Of a DNA stretch of 64,000 nucleotides, positions 55,521-64,000 are shown piece after piece (the stretch's first letter is position 1; every line of letters starts with the position of its first letter). The DNA comes from Metellina segmentata (Eukaryota > Arthropoda > Arachnida > Araneae > Tetragnathidae), in NCBI GenBank assembly GCA_947359465.1, contig OX375872.1, positions 10,796,137 to 10,860,136 of the forward strand. The letters are read 5' to 3'. The translations under genes and the position numbers were made by a program. The notes under the pieces are model-generated. The model was not told the DNA's origin. It saw only the letters and a list, made by a program, of their open reading frames with translations, and did no database searches.

Positions 55521-56519
55521 TTAAATGAAGATACAATTTGAAAGAATGCTGCAGAGTTATGTAAAACGTTGTTGACGAAGCTGAATCTACTTTTCCTAAC
55601 CTGGCCGTAATAATGTGAATTATTTCAAGTATTGCAGCTAAAAATTGCACTAATGAACGATCTATTTCAGCACTTAAAATAATAACAAATTATTTACTCT
55701 CTTTGGGACAGGGCAAACTAAATTATTTAAGCATTTTATTCATAGATAGGTATTTATTTAATTATATAAAAACGTCTGATATTATTAACCAGTTTTTGTC
55801 AAAGAAAAAGCTAGGAAAATAAATATTTAAGTTATACATATTAATTTGCTTTTTGTTTATAGTTGTTTTTGTTCATATAGGTTATTTGAATTTTGTACGA
55901 AATTTATATTTTTATTTGTTTATTGGTAGACGTTTTCAAGAACTTTTGTAGAACTTCACCAGTCACCCCGCTTCCGTGTATTTTCTTAAAAGGAGGTCTT
56001 AGATTCCCAGATCATTGCAAACGGCTTTGGCGAGACTTAGCAGTGGGTACACTCCAAAAGTATGTTTTTCGAGAGACAGGGTTTTTCATCTTGAACTCTA
56101 CTGTCTTGCTTGCAACTCGAATCATTGACTGCATTGGTGCCTCTTTGAATTGAATTCTCGTACTCAGGTGTCAAGATCTTATCAGCCTGGTCTCGCATTT
56201 TTTCAGCCGTTGAAAGGTATTCTAAATCGCAATGCAGCAGAAATTTTTAACAATAGTTCAAGAACAACTACTTATATACATCTGCTGGATGCACAATTCC
56301 GATGCGCTGGAGATCGCACTATTCATTTACTGGACACCAAATTTTAATCATTTGCACATTTGGTCAAAACATTTTTGCATACGAAACTTCAAAGCAATCG
56401 GATGATTCTTTCTTGGTGCGTCGATTTTTTTTGTTATACAGTGCATTTAGTGTCTCCGAAAAAAATCAGTTAATGAGTTTCTGCTCCAAGCACTGACGCT
56501 ATTACAATAATTTATTCAT
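55521..56519. other. Intronic sequence, no gene
   Basis: Open frames near 55893-56496 show no domain. Confidence 0.35.
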
Positions 56520-56723
56520 TTAACTCTCCTAGGACGAGATATATCTTTATTAGTTAAACCAACCGTATCTTGATGAAGTAAATCATCATCAGAAGATAAC
56601 TGACCAGATATTGAATTCGTCATCATCAAAAGGTCGGCAATGTCTTGATAAGCAGGGACACTAGCAAAATGAGTTGGATCTTGATGGACGAGAGATCTCG
56701 TCGAAACGACTTGGAGGTTTAAT
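56520..56723 (+). mobile_element. TTAA family B copy, both ends (204 bp)
   Basis: TTAACTCTCCTAGGACGAGA, CATCATCAAAAGGTCGGCAA, GGACGAGAGATCTCGTCGAA and GACTTGGAGGTTTAA. Confidence 0.75.
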
Positions 56724-57289
56724 AATCATTACACATGTTACAATAGTTTAATGACTTGATATTCATATTGAAGCAAGAAAACACTGATTATGAACATTGT
56801 TTTCTTTGCGTTGATTCGATCGTGTTTCCTCGTATTCACATATTACGCACAGTATCCATCCACCAACAGTGACACAACAGTAAAGAAAATTACTATCCAA
56901 AAACGTGCTTGAATCTTTATTTAGAGTACTGTTACTTAGAGTAACTTATTTTATGCATTAGGAAACAACTCTTAATCACATCCTTTTACTTAAATCAACC
57001 GAGATGTTACTTTTTAAGCGCTGACTGTAATCCTTTTTAAATTCAGTCTAGTAATTAAAAATAATATAATTTGTAACTAGCATAGCTTAGCTGCATAAAA
57101 AGTTCGTTTTTCAACTTTTAGGGCCTCTCTTTCTCCGAAATAAAAACCCGACTCCACAACTCCCTGGGTCAGGGTAGGAAACCTTTTCATGTTGGCAATA
57201 ATGGAGCTGTTATCAAATAAGGCCGCATTCAAGCAACTTCTCGATCAAATAAGCTTTAAAAATTCCCATTATTTTAAAAGTCTAGCTAT
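56724..57289. other. Spacer
   Basis: No feature seen. Confidence 0.4.
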
Positions 57290-57373
57290 GTATCGATGAT
57301 GGTATCTCGTCATAAGCAAAATTATTCAGATCTTGATGAACGAGATATCTCGTCGGAACCATTTGGAGTCTTA
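57290..57373. mobile_element. TTAA family B fragment
   Basis: GATGGTATCTCGTCATAAGC and GAACGAGATATCTCGTCGGA, ending TTTGGAGTCTTAA. Confidence 0.6.
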
Positions 57374-57534
57374 ATATCTTCAAAATATGAACACTATTCG
57401 TATAATTTCAAAGTTGACTCATTTTTCAATGACTTTGTTGTATACGTCTAGAGTTAGAAAGCATTTGAATATTTCTTGCAGCATGGAGGTTTCGTTGCAG
57501 CCGTTTGAGTTGATCCTTTAGAAGATTATCTATC

Positions 57535-59096
57535 ACTAGCAAAATATCCGACTTTAATAGGTTTAAATTGGTTATCTCTGGATTGAAGAAATAGTCAAAA
57601 TACGTAATCACATGTCTTTTCTAGAATAAAATAATATTTTAACATCTTTCGCCATCTTTATAAATTCTACAGCTTATTTTGGACACAAATCTCACACATG
57701 CATATCCATTCATGTAATACATTTGACATAAATCGCACCCTTGCTGTATAACAAATCTACAAAACAACGAAAGGTGATACTAAGGTTACTACTACAAAAG
57801 ACGATTTTGAGGGAGTTTTGTTATTTTCTTTCATATAAGTTCTTTTCATGTTCAACTGAATTGATAAAAATGGCAATTTACGGCGAGTGCTCTCGCACTC
57901 ATAGTCTACAAAAAAAATTTTTTTTTACTTGTGGCACTCTTACATCAGGCATGCGACATTGACGAATTTCGCCATCTTCTCTTGTCATTATGACAAAGAA
58001 TTTTTTAAAGTTTGAAAAGTTCTAGTTCCGATTTTTTAAACATTATTATTCTTTCAAAAACGGCATTATTCTTTCAATAAGGGCATAATTACACTTAAAA
58101 TTTGCTTTATTCTGACTTACCTTCCAGTTTAAGTCGAATACTTTGTGGTGGTGTAGCGTGTGATTAAAAAGAAAAACAATTTATTAAAGTAATAAATATT
58201 TAAAACAGAAAACAACGAAATAAAACAAAAAAAAAAGGTGTCGGGAAAAAGTTGTTCTAAAGATATTAATTTGTAATTCATTTTTATCTCTTGATCTCGC
58301 AGTTGCCATAACTAACAACTAAAAAGTGCACAAAATTTAGAAATGCGAAATTAATTCAGAGCAAAAGAAACAGAAAATATTACTGCACTTGATAAACCAA
58401 CACGAGTTTCCGTTTCATACCCATTCGTTGAAAAATATCATCTGTCCCAAATATTCGGAAATCGTTTACATTGCTCAAAGAACAAAAATAAGACTCGAAA
58501 TGAACAAAGTAACAGAGCTAAAATTCCACAAAAAAAATTAATTTTTGAAATATAATTGCTTTTTTAGCAGTACCGTTAAAGCAATCCAAGTAATTGTAAT
58601 ACTCAATATACATTCCAGTTTTTCCGAAACTACCAAATTATGGTTGATTTAAGTATACTTACTTAGATGTTTTAGCATGAAACTTATCTTAATATGAAAA
58701 TAAAGAAAAGTGTGGATATTGCATTCAACTAAACTCATATATGACGTATAAAATAAAGCACAATGTAATCAAATATCTGGAATAAAATTCATGTGATGCC
58801 TGTACAAACACAAACACAAAATCGAACATAGGACAGAAAGATGGACAGACAAACTTGCGCAACCGATTTAAGTCCCTAAATGAAGATAATTACTCAAAGT
58901 ATGCAAAGTTTCATGAAAATATATTAAACCGCGTGGACTTGTAAATGGCACACACATACAGACAGACAAATAGACACCTAACTCGCAAGAGGCGGATTTG
59001 GCATTAGGAGGGTTCAAAACAGATAGAAAACTTGCATTGGGACGAAAATATTCAATGTAGAATATCTAACACTTGAAAATCATATTTATATAGATT
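57535..59096 (+). repeat. 1.5-kb interspersed repeat (family D), copy 2
   Basis: It starts ACTAGCAAAATATCCGACTT and ends ATTTATATAGATT, colinear with 3999-5494. It has only two of the 22-bp CATTATTCTTTC units (58045-58090) where copy 1 has four. It keeps a ~90-bp stretch (about 58950-59035, with CACATACAGACAGACAAATAG) that copy 1 lacks. No reverse-transcriptase fragment precedes this copy. Confidence 0.75.
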
Positions 59097-59184
59097 TGTG
59101 ACTTTCATTTTGTATTAATTTAGCTGTAACTAAGCAACGCAGCATTCTGCAAGACTCCGTTGGTGCTCCTATGAATTTAATGGC

Positions 59185-59240
59185 AGAAGGTAGGTGATTA
59201 ACGTCGCACTGGAGCAACACAACGATTTAACGATTGAAAA
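59185..59240 (-). repeat. SINE tail fragment
   Basis: GAAGGTAGGTGATTAACGTC GCACTGGAGCAACACAACG is the complement of the SINE 3' end. Confidence 0.6.
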
Positions 59241-59612
59241 CCAAAAGAAAGGCAACTTCTCTCCTGCTCAGACGCCGGTCTAGCCTTGTCTAAACCAGGA
59301 GGGAAAGCATCTGAATTAGGGAAGGGATGTCGTCTGACGTTTTTCCTCTTTGTATATTTAAAATGCTCTTGTGTAAAACAAGTAATACCGTGCGAGAAAC
59401 CAAGCAATTAAAATAAATCCATGAAATATATTTATAAAGCACACTATCTGTTGAGTATTTTCCCACAAGATGGCGTACGGACAATCCGACCAGTCTACGG
59501 GCCTGCTATGTTTATGTTCAACCTCGCAGCTTGGTCACTTGTTAAACCTTGAGTTCGATTCATCAAGCACAGAACACTACTCCTAACACTATTTTTACGA
59601 ACTGCTTTTTGA

Positions 59613-59905
59613 AGGTAGGTAGTTTAATTAACGTCACGCTGGAGCAACACAGTGGGGTATGGTGACGGTCCAGGATCAATCCTCAAGGGAATGATCGTGG
59701 ACAACATCATGTAATTTTGAACCACGGTCAGATGGCGAAACAACACCTGAGCTGGCACTCCACTCTCCAAACATCCACACCACGCTCACGTGAGGAAATT
59801 TGAAGGTGTGGCAGATTTAACGTGCACAATTTGTATTTCTTGGGTTGGATTCGCAACCCTCCGGTTGCGAATCCGTTACTCTTCCAACCATGTTACCCCG
59901 TGCTT
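59613..59905 (-). repeat. SINE, near full length, minus orientation
   Basis: From GAAGGTAGGTAGTTTAATTA to TTCCAACCATGTTACCCCGT. It includes GACGGTCCAGGATCAATCCT, GAACCACGGTCAGATGGCGA, CTCTCCAAACATCCACACCA and GGTTGGATTCGCAACCCTCC. The flanks were not resolved into a target duplication. Confidence 0.8.
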
Positions 59906-59999
59906 TTTTATGGAATTAGCATTAAAATAGTCTGGTTTCACACAGCGAATGCTTAAGTGATACATACAAGGGAAGAGTTCAAGGCACATTATTTCCATA

Positions 60000-60505
60000 A
60001 TAGTCCCTTGTGTTGCTCCAGTGTAAGGTTAATTAAAATTACGTTTCCATAGGGCAACAGTAGCCCAGATTATAGAGTCGCGAATTAGCAACAGTTGCGA
60101 GTTCGTAAAGGGGTGGAGGTGCACTTTAAATTGGTGGCCTAACCTCAAATGGCCTCACATTTGCGTAGTGTGAAAGTTTGGAAAGTGAGTTTCCAGCTCA
60201 GGAGTTGACCTCGTTAGTTAATCGTGGTTCAAAATTACGAGGTGTTGCCCTCGGATCTTTTCCTTCCGGTTTTATCCCGGACCGTCGCCAATAGCCCCGT
60301 GGTGTTGCTTCAGCTTGACTTTAATTTAAATTACCTACCTTCTGTATCCAATCGTTAGATACATGTTAGTTACCGTGGAATTCGTGTTTTTTCTCCATCA
60401 CGAGCTCCATCACCATCATCTGACTGTGATTCAAAATTACGTGGTGTTATCCTCGGATCGTTCCCTTCTGGTTTGATCTTGGACAGTCGCCAATATCCAT
60501 CACCA
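60000..60505 (+). repeat. Cluster of three SINE pieces
   Basis: A 3' fragment (60000-60042, GTTGCTCCAGTGTAAGGTTA) precedes a nearly complete copy (about 60053-60345: CAACAGTAGCCCAGATTATA, GTGTGAAAGTTTGGAAAGTG, CCGGACCGTCGCCAATAGCC, ending TTACCTACCTT). A partial copy follows (60413-60505: CATCTGACTGTGATTCAAAA, GGACAGTCGCCAATA). Confidence 0.75.
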
Positions 60506-60723
60506 ACTAAATTTGCGTTGCGAATGGCGCTGTTTTAAAAAAGAACTAGTTGCGGGCAAGTATTCTTTTACGCTTAATAGGTTTATTTTCATGCTCTCTA
60601 CCACCCTTGACGGGAATTTCAACTATTCGAGAATCTAATCACTTCGTTTCGTTAGTTGGTTTTCCAACGGTGATGTTTGTGAATCGGAAAGAAGCTCTTC
60701 AGCTGGACTGAATGGAATATCAA

Positions 60724-60836
60724 CCTTCCTGGTGGTTGACTCGACCAGGTATTTCGTCATTAACGAAACTTACCTGATCTAGAGGAACGAGATATCTCGT
60801 CATTAGAAGAAAATTGACCAGATATTGATCACAAAA
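60724..60836. mobile_element. TTAA family B fragment
   Basis: CAACCTTCCTGGTGGTTGAC, CAGGTATTTCGTCATTAACG and GAACGAGATATCTCGTCATT. The right half is missing. Confidence 0.6.
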
Positions 60837-61007
60837 AATTCGAATCGAAGTCTATTTGCAAACATATGAAAATTGGAAGACACATGCTATGCAATAACTT
60901 GTAAATCCAAAGAGTATACATAGTATACTGAACCTATATGCTGCTCTCGTATTTGATACGATTCTAGTGTGAAAACTAAATACTACATAATCTTACATCC
61001 TTATGGT

Positions 61008-61338
61008 CTCGGCGTGGTACCTCGTCATTAGGAAAACTAGCCAGATCTTGATCTAATGACAATATATACTGTCATTAGAAGAAAACTTATCAGTACTTGA
61101 TATCTTCATCATAAAAATATCAGCAATATTCTGATGACGAGATATCTCGTCATTAACAAAATTGTCAGACTCTGATTTTATCTAAATACATAAAAAGTAG
61201 TAAATAACTAGATAGCAGTAAATATCTGGATAACTAGATAGCTGTAAATATCTTGATAACTAGATAGCTTGCCATTAGCGAAATGGGTCGTATCTTGATG
61301 GGCGAGGTATCTTATCGAAACCACTTGAAGCTTTAAAG
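61008..61338 (+). mobile_element. TTAA family B copy with an inserted 27-bp tandem repeat
   Basis: GGTCTCGGCGTGGTACCTCG, then GACGAGATATCTCGTC at about 61137, then three units of TAACTAGATAGC-GTAAATATCT (61190-61275), then GGGCGAGGTATCTTATCGAA and CTTGAAGCTTTAA. Confidence 0.7.
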
Positions 61339-61534
61339 TGTATGCAAATTATCCTTAATTTAAACACAGGTTCGATATCAAACTAAAACTGCTTTTGTGC
61401 AGTCAAGTATGAGATATATTATTGATAGTATTCTATTGAAATCTATCGAGAACAGCTCCTGAACTGTAAATGATTTTCACATTTTTATCCTCTTAAACAT
61501 AACTAGTAAACAATTATTTATTTTTTCCCTATAG

Positions 61535-62316
61535 CAAACTCTGACGAAACTGACACTTCTTCCGTAAAAGAATGCCGTGTACACATTGAAAAAGCGTTAG
61601 AGCAATATTGGGATAAAAAAGAGCCTAGTGAAAGGACTAACTCAAATTACGAAACACTAACAGATCTAGACGAAACAGAAAACAGTGAAATACAAGAACT
61701 GGACGACGACGACGATGACTCCATAGAAAATGAAAATACACATAGGGGCTGCCAAATCAAGGACCAAGTTGGGAAAGACAACGATGACGATGACGAAGAA
61801 GACGATACTAGTAACGAAGATGACGATCATGATAACGAAGATGACGACGACAATGTTCCTGATGTGAATAAAGACTCTTTAGAGAAAGATGTAAAATCCG
61901 AAATGGACGATGAAGACGACGAGGAAGATGAAGATGAATCATCGAATGATGGAAGTCCCGTGCAACCAAGTTCGACGAGAAAGATTTCAAGTATCGATAC
62001 AGAATCCATAGAGGGCAAGGATTCAACTGAAATCGATGATGAGGAGGAAGAAAATGATGAGGCTGATGAAGAGGATGATGATGATGAAGAGGAGAACGAC
62101 GATGCTGAAGAGAAAGACGAAGATGAGGAAGAGAGTGCAAGTGAAGAAGATGAAAATGAACACGCCGAAGACACAAAGGATGAAGAACTAAACGAGGAAG
62201 AGGAAGATGATGAAGAGGATGAAACCGAGTTAGCTAAAGAGAGTATCGTAGATGACTCAAAGGATGAAGATTCAGTAAGCAGCTCTCTGTCAAATGCAAT
62301 CCTAAACGATACCGAG
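61535..62316 (+). CDS. Exon 2 of the predicted acidic protein (Asp/Glu-rich)
   Basis: Open without a stop for 782 bases between TTTTTTCCCTATAG and the donor GAG/GTAACA. Frame is set by exon 1 (the first two bases complete an Ala codon), giving 261 residues, roughly 24-284 of the protein. It begins NSDETDTSSVKECRVHIEKA, then LEQYWDKKEPSE. After about 60 residues it becomes runs of Asp and Glu broken by Asn, Ser and Lys. Only two cysteines are visible (KECRV and RGCQI). It ends SSLSNAILNDTE. Such polyacidic regions can bind Ca2+ in secreted, ER-luminal or mineral-matrix proteins; nothing shows which. The reverse-strand open frames (61808-62333) are shadows of GAT/GAA-rich sequence. I do not recognise an orthologue. 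Confidence 0.7.
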
Positions 62317-62383
62317 GTAACATTAAAATGCACTTTTCTTTTAGTTTTTTCAAAGTTTAAGTTGATTCAAAGTCTAAATGATC

Positions 62384-62633
62384 AGATCTCTATGGACGAG
62401 ATATCTCGTCCAAAGAACTTTAAAGGTTAACCCTAATGATGGTTGCCTCAACAAGGCATCTCGTCATTAGCAAATCTGACAGGATCTCGATGGACGAGAT
62501 ATCTCGTCCTTAAAAAAAGTTACCAAATTTTGATCTTATCCTCGTACCTTAAAGACGAGATATCTCATCATCATCAAAATTGGTCAGATCTTTAGGGACG
62601 AGATGTCTTATCGAAATCACTTGGAGGATTGAG
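62384..62633 (+). mobile_element. TTAA family B: fragment plus near-complete copy
   Basis: GACGAGATATCTCGTCCAAA then GAACTTTAAAGGTTAA (right end) is followed at once by the left end TTAACCCTAATGATGGTTGC. GGACGAGATATCTCGTCC recurs at about 62492. It ends CACTTGGAGGATTGA. Head-to-tail sharing of one TTAA repeats the arrangement at 39727. Confidence 0.75.
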
Positions 62634-62764
62634 ACAATTTTAAGTGAACTAATGGCAGATGGTTGTATGTATAGGTAAATGTCACCAAATTCATGTTGAA
62701 ATCTTTCACACATTTTTCGGAAATTCATGCGTTTTCTACATTATTCACAATATCTCATGAGTGG

Positions 62765-62800
62765 AAAGGTAGGAATTTTAATTAACGTCGCAGAAATAGG
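62765..62800 (-). repeat. SINE tail fragment
   Basis: AAAGGTAGGAATTTTAATTA then ACGTCGCAG. Confidence 0.5.
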
Positions 62801-62975
62801 AAAGGAATATGGCATATCTCTTAGTTCAGGTTCTAAAATATATCATTAGGCAAAATTTTAAGCAAATGTACTGATAAGTTTTTCAATTGCAATGCTTTTC
62901 GTTAACGTCATTTTTTACCTAAATCTTAATTTTTACCAGTTTTTTAATAAATTAATTCAATTTTTAACGATATTT

Positions 62976-62977
62976 TT

Positions 62978-63029
<52 letters not shown>

Positions 63030-63036
63030 GAGAGAT
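62976..63036. repeat. (TA)n then (GA)n microsatellite
   Basis: About 24 bases of TA followed by about 36 of GA with single interruptions, then AGAGAGAGAGA again near 63044-63052. Confidence 0.95.
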
Positions 63037-63599
63037 GGGGGTAGAGAGAGAGACCATATCACCAAAGACGAAATAAAATAACAAAGAATCAAAATAACAG
63101 AGAATCAAAATAACAGCCTTTTAGATGAACAGCGCTAAAAGCCGCAGTGAACAAGTAGAGGGAAATATTAAGTAGAAACTATCAACTATCATATAGGATA
63201 TTTTTTCATAAGAAACAAAAAAAGTTTTATAAAATATATACAAGTTATACCGCTTACTTTGTCAAGGGAAGTAAAGTAAGAGTCACTTTTAGGAAAAGAA
63301 ACATTGAGTTTTTTTCTGTACATGTGTTAGGCTTATCCAAAGAGATAGGCATAAGTTACACAAGAAAACTCAAGTATTACCGAAGATAAATGGAGAATAT
63401 AAAATCGAAACATCATCTACGAAGCATGAAACAATCATAGTACAATCATAGCCAAAGGAATAAAACAGACAACAAAAATAGAGTCCTGGTCATTTAGAAA
63501 TATTAGACTTGTTAAACAGTTTTGGGAATCTATTGCCAGGATCCAAAAGGTGATTTATTATTAAATGCAGATGGTATGGTATGGCAGGTAGATTAAAGG

Positions 63600-63660
63600 A
63601 AGTATGGGAGGTAGGTAGACACAAAAACAGCGTCGCACTGGGGCAGCTTAGTGAGCTATT
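63600..63660 (-). repeat. SINE tail fragment
   Basis: GGAGGTAGGTAGACACAAAA and CGTCGCACTGGGGCAGCTTA resemble the complement of the SINE 3' end. Confidence 0.5.
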
Positions 63661-63926
63661 GACGAAAGAGGAAAAAATTTAATATATGGCACCCTCTAGT
63701 GGTGTGAAAGAAGAGTAAAAGAAAAACAAACAAAAAAATCTCTTTAGAAAGCGTGGTTAAAAAGTAGAGGATGCAACGCACTTGCAATCTACAACATCTC
63801 CATGAACTATAGTTGGTACATTTGAATAAAATCTTAATCTGAGCACAGTGCATACGAACCAGGTTCCGTTTATTCCTTGCCTTGACAACTGACACCAAAT
63901 CCTCTGTTTCCTGTTCCGTCCCATAG

Positions 63927-64000
63927 GTTCCTGTCACTCCAGAAGTCTTGCCAGATCAGAAAGAACCACTCGAAGTTCCTCGTGTAGAGAAGGATGCAAC
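63927..64000 (+). CDS. Exon 3 (start) of the predicted acidic protein
   Basis: Follows acceptor GTCCCATAG in phase 0, as the end of exon 2 requires. It reads VPVTPEVLPDQKEPLEVPRV and then EKDA, a Pro/Val/Glu-rich stretch. It is open to the window edge, so the C-terminus is not visible. If the pattern continues, the acidic region may be followed by a proline-rich segment; that is speculation. Confidence 0.55.

Larger units (their letters stand above)
27781..61534 (+). other. Predicted intron 1 (~33.8 kb), full of transposons
   Basis: It begins GTAAGG and ends TTTTTTCCCTATAG at 61534, with a pyrimidine tract of T and C before the AG. All repeats listed between these positions lie in it. No other coding exon convincing to me was found inside, though short ones would be missed. 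Confidence 0.5.
62317..63926 (+). other. Predicted intron 2 (1,610 bp)
   Basis: It begins GTAACA and ends TCCTGTTCCGTCCCATAG. It contains family B copies, a TA/GA microsatellite and a SINE tail. Nothing coding is seen; the 93-codon minus frame at 63937-63656 overlaps the acceptor and is not supported. Confidence 0.5.

Noticed and set aside
61808..62333. Long minus-strand open frames (Ser-rich and His/Leu-rich) opposite exon 2
   Set aside because: They are the shadow of a GAT/GAA-rich coding strand; composition is explained by codon complementarity and there is no start or splice context.

Overview
The window looks like intronic and intergenic DNA from an arthropod nuclear genome, most likely a chelicerate such as a spider. 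The evidence is AT-rich sequence without dense coding, GT/AG splice sites, and debris of transposon classes typical of arthropods: Jockey and CR1 LINEs, ZBED-type hAT, Tc1/Tc3, mariner and a tRNA-derived SINE. The taxon is an inference; no rRNA, mitochondrial or other diagnostic gene is present. I see no tRNA or rRNA gene, operon, CRISPR array or bacterial signal.

One host gene can be supported, on the + strand and reaching the right edge. Exon 1 (coding 27711-27780) encodes a hydrophobic leader and ends at a strong donor. Exon 2 (61535-62316) encodes an extremely Asp/Glu-rich segment. Exon 3 starts at 63927 and runs off the window. The phases agree at both junctions (phase 1, then phase 0). 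The model predicts a secreted or membrane-anchored acidic protein with a first intron of about 33.8 kb. The exon 1 to exon 2 link is a phase-based inference without transcript support.

Nearly everything else is mobile or repetitive DNA. Left of the gene (1-27500): a TTAA-flanked element with perfect inverted repeats (1895-2825); a reverse-transcriptase fragment followed by a 1.5-kb repeat (3275-5494); a hAT deletion derivative with perfect 8-bp target duplications (8049-9273); a broken copy of a recurrent arthropod protein family (10801-12478); three diverged tandem boxes (13345-13995); several SINEs; and a hAT element (20894-24574) carrying a nested, internally deleted Jockey, each with its own target duplication. 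Intron 1 holds a ~98-bp tandem array just after exon 1, inverted-repeat elements, Tc3, Tc1 and mariner remnants, a 5'-truncated CR1 LINE, a second copy of the 1.5-kb repeat and many SINEs.

Two small TTAA-associated families recur across the whole window. Family A begins TTAACCCTCTGAG and encloses a degenerate ~43-bp minisatellite built on AGAATC...GATTCT. Family B begins TTAACCCTCC and is built around the palindrome GACGAGATATCTCGTC. Both have CCCT/AGGG ends next to TTAA, as in piggyBac-type elements, but no matching transposase is visible. Nested insertions give a relative order: a CR1 LINE and a SINE landed inside family A copies, and a SINE landed inside a family B copy.
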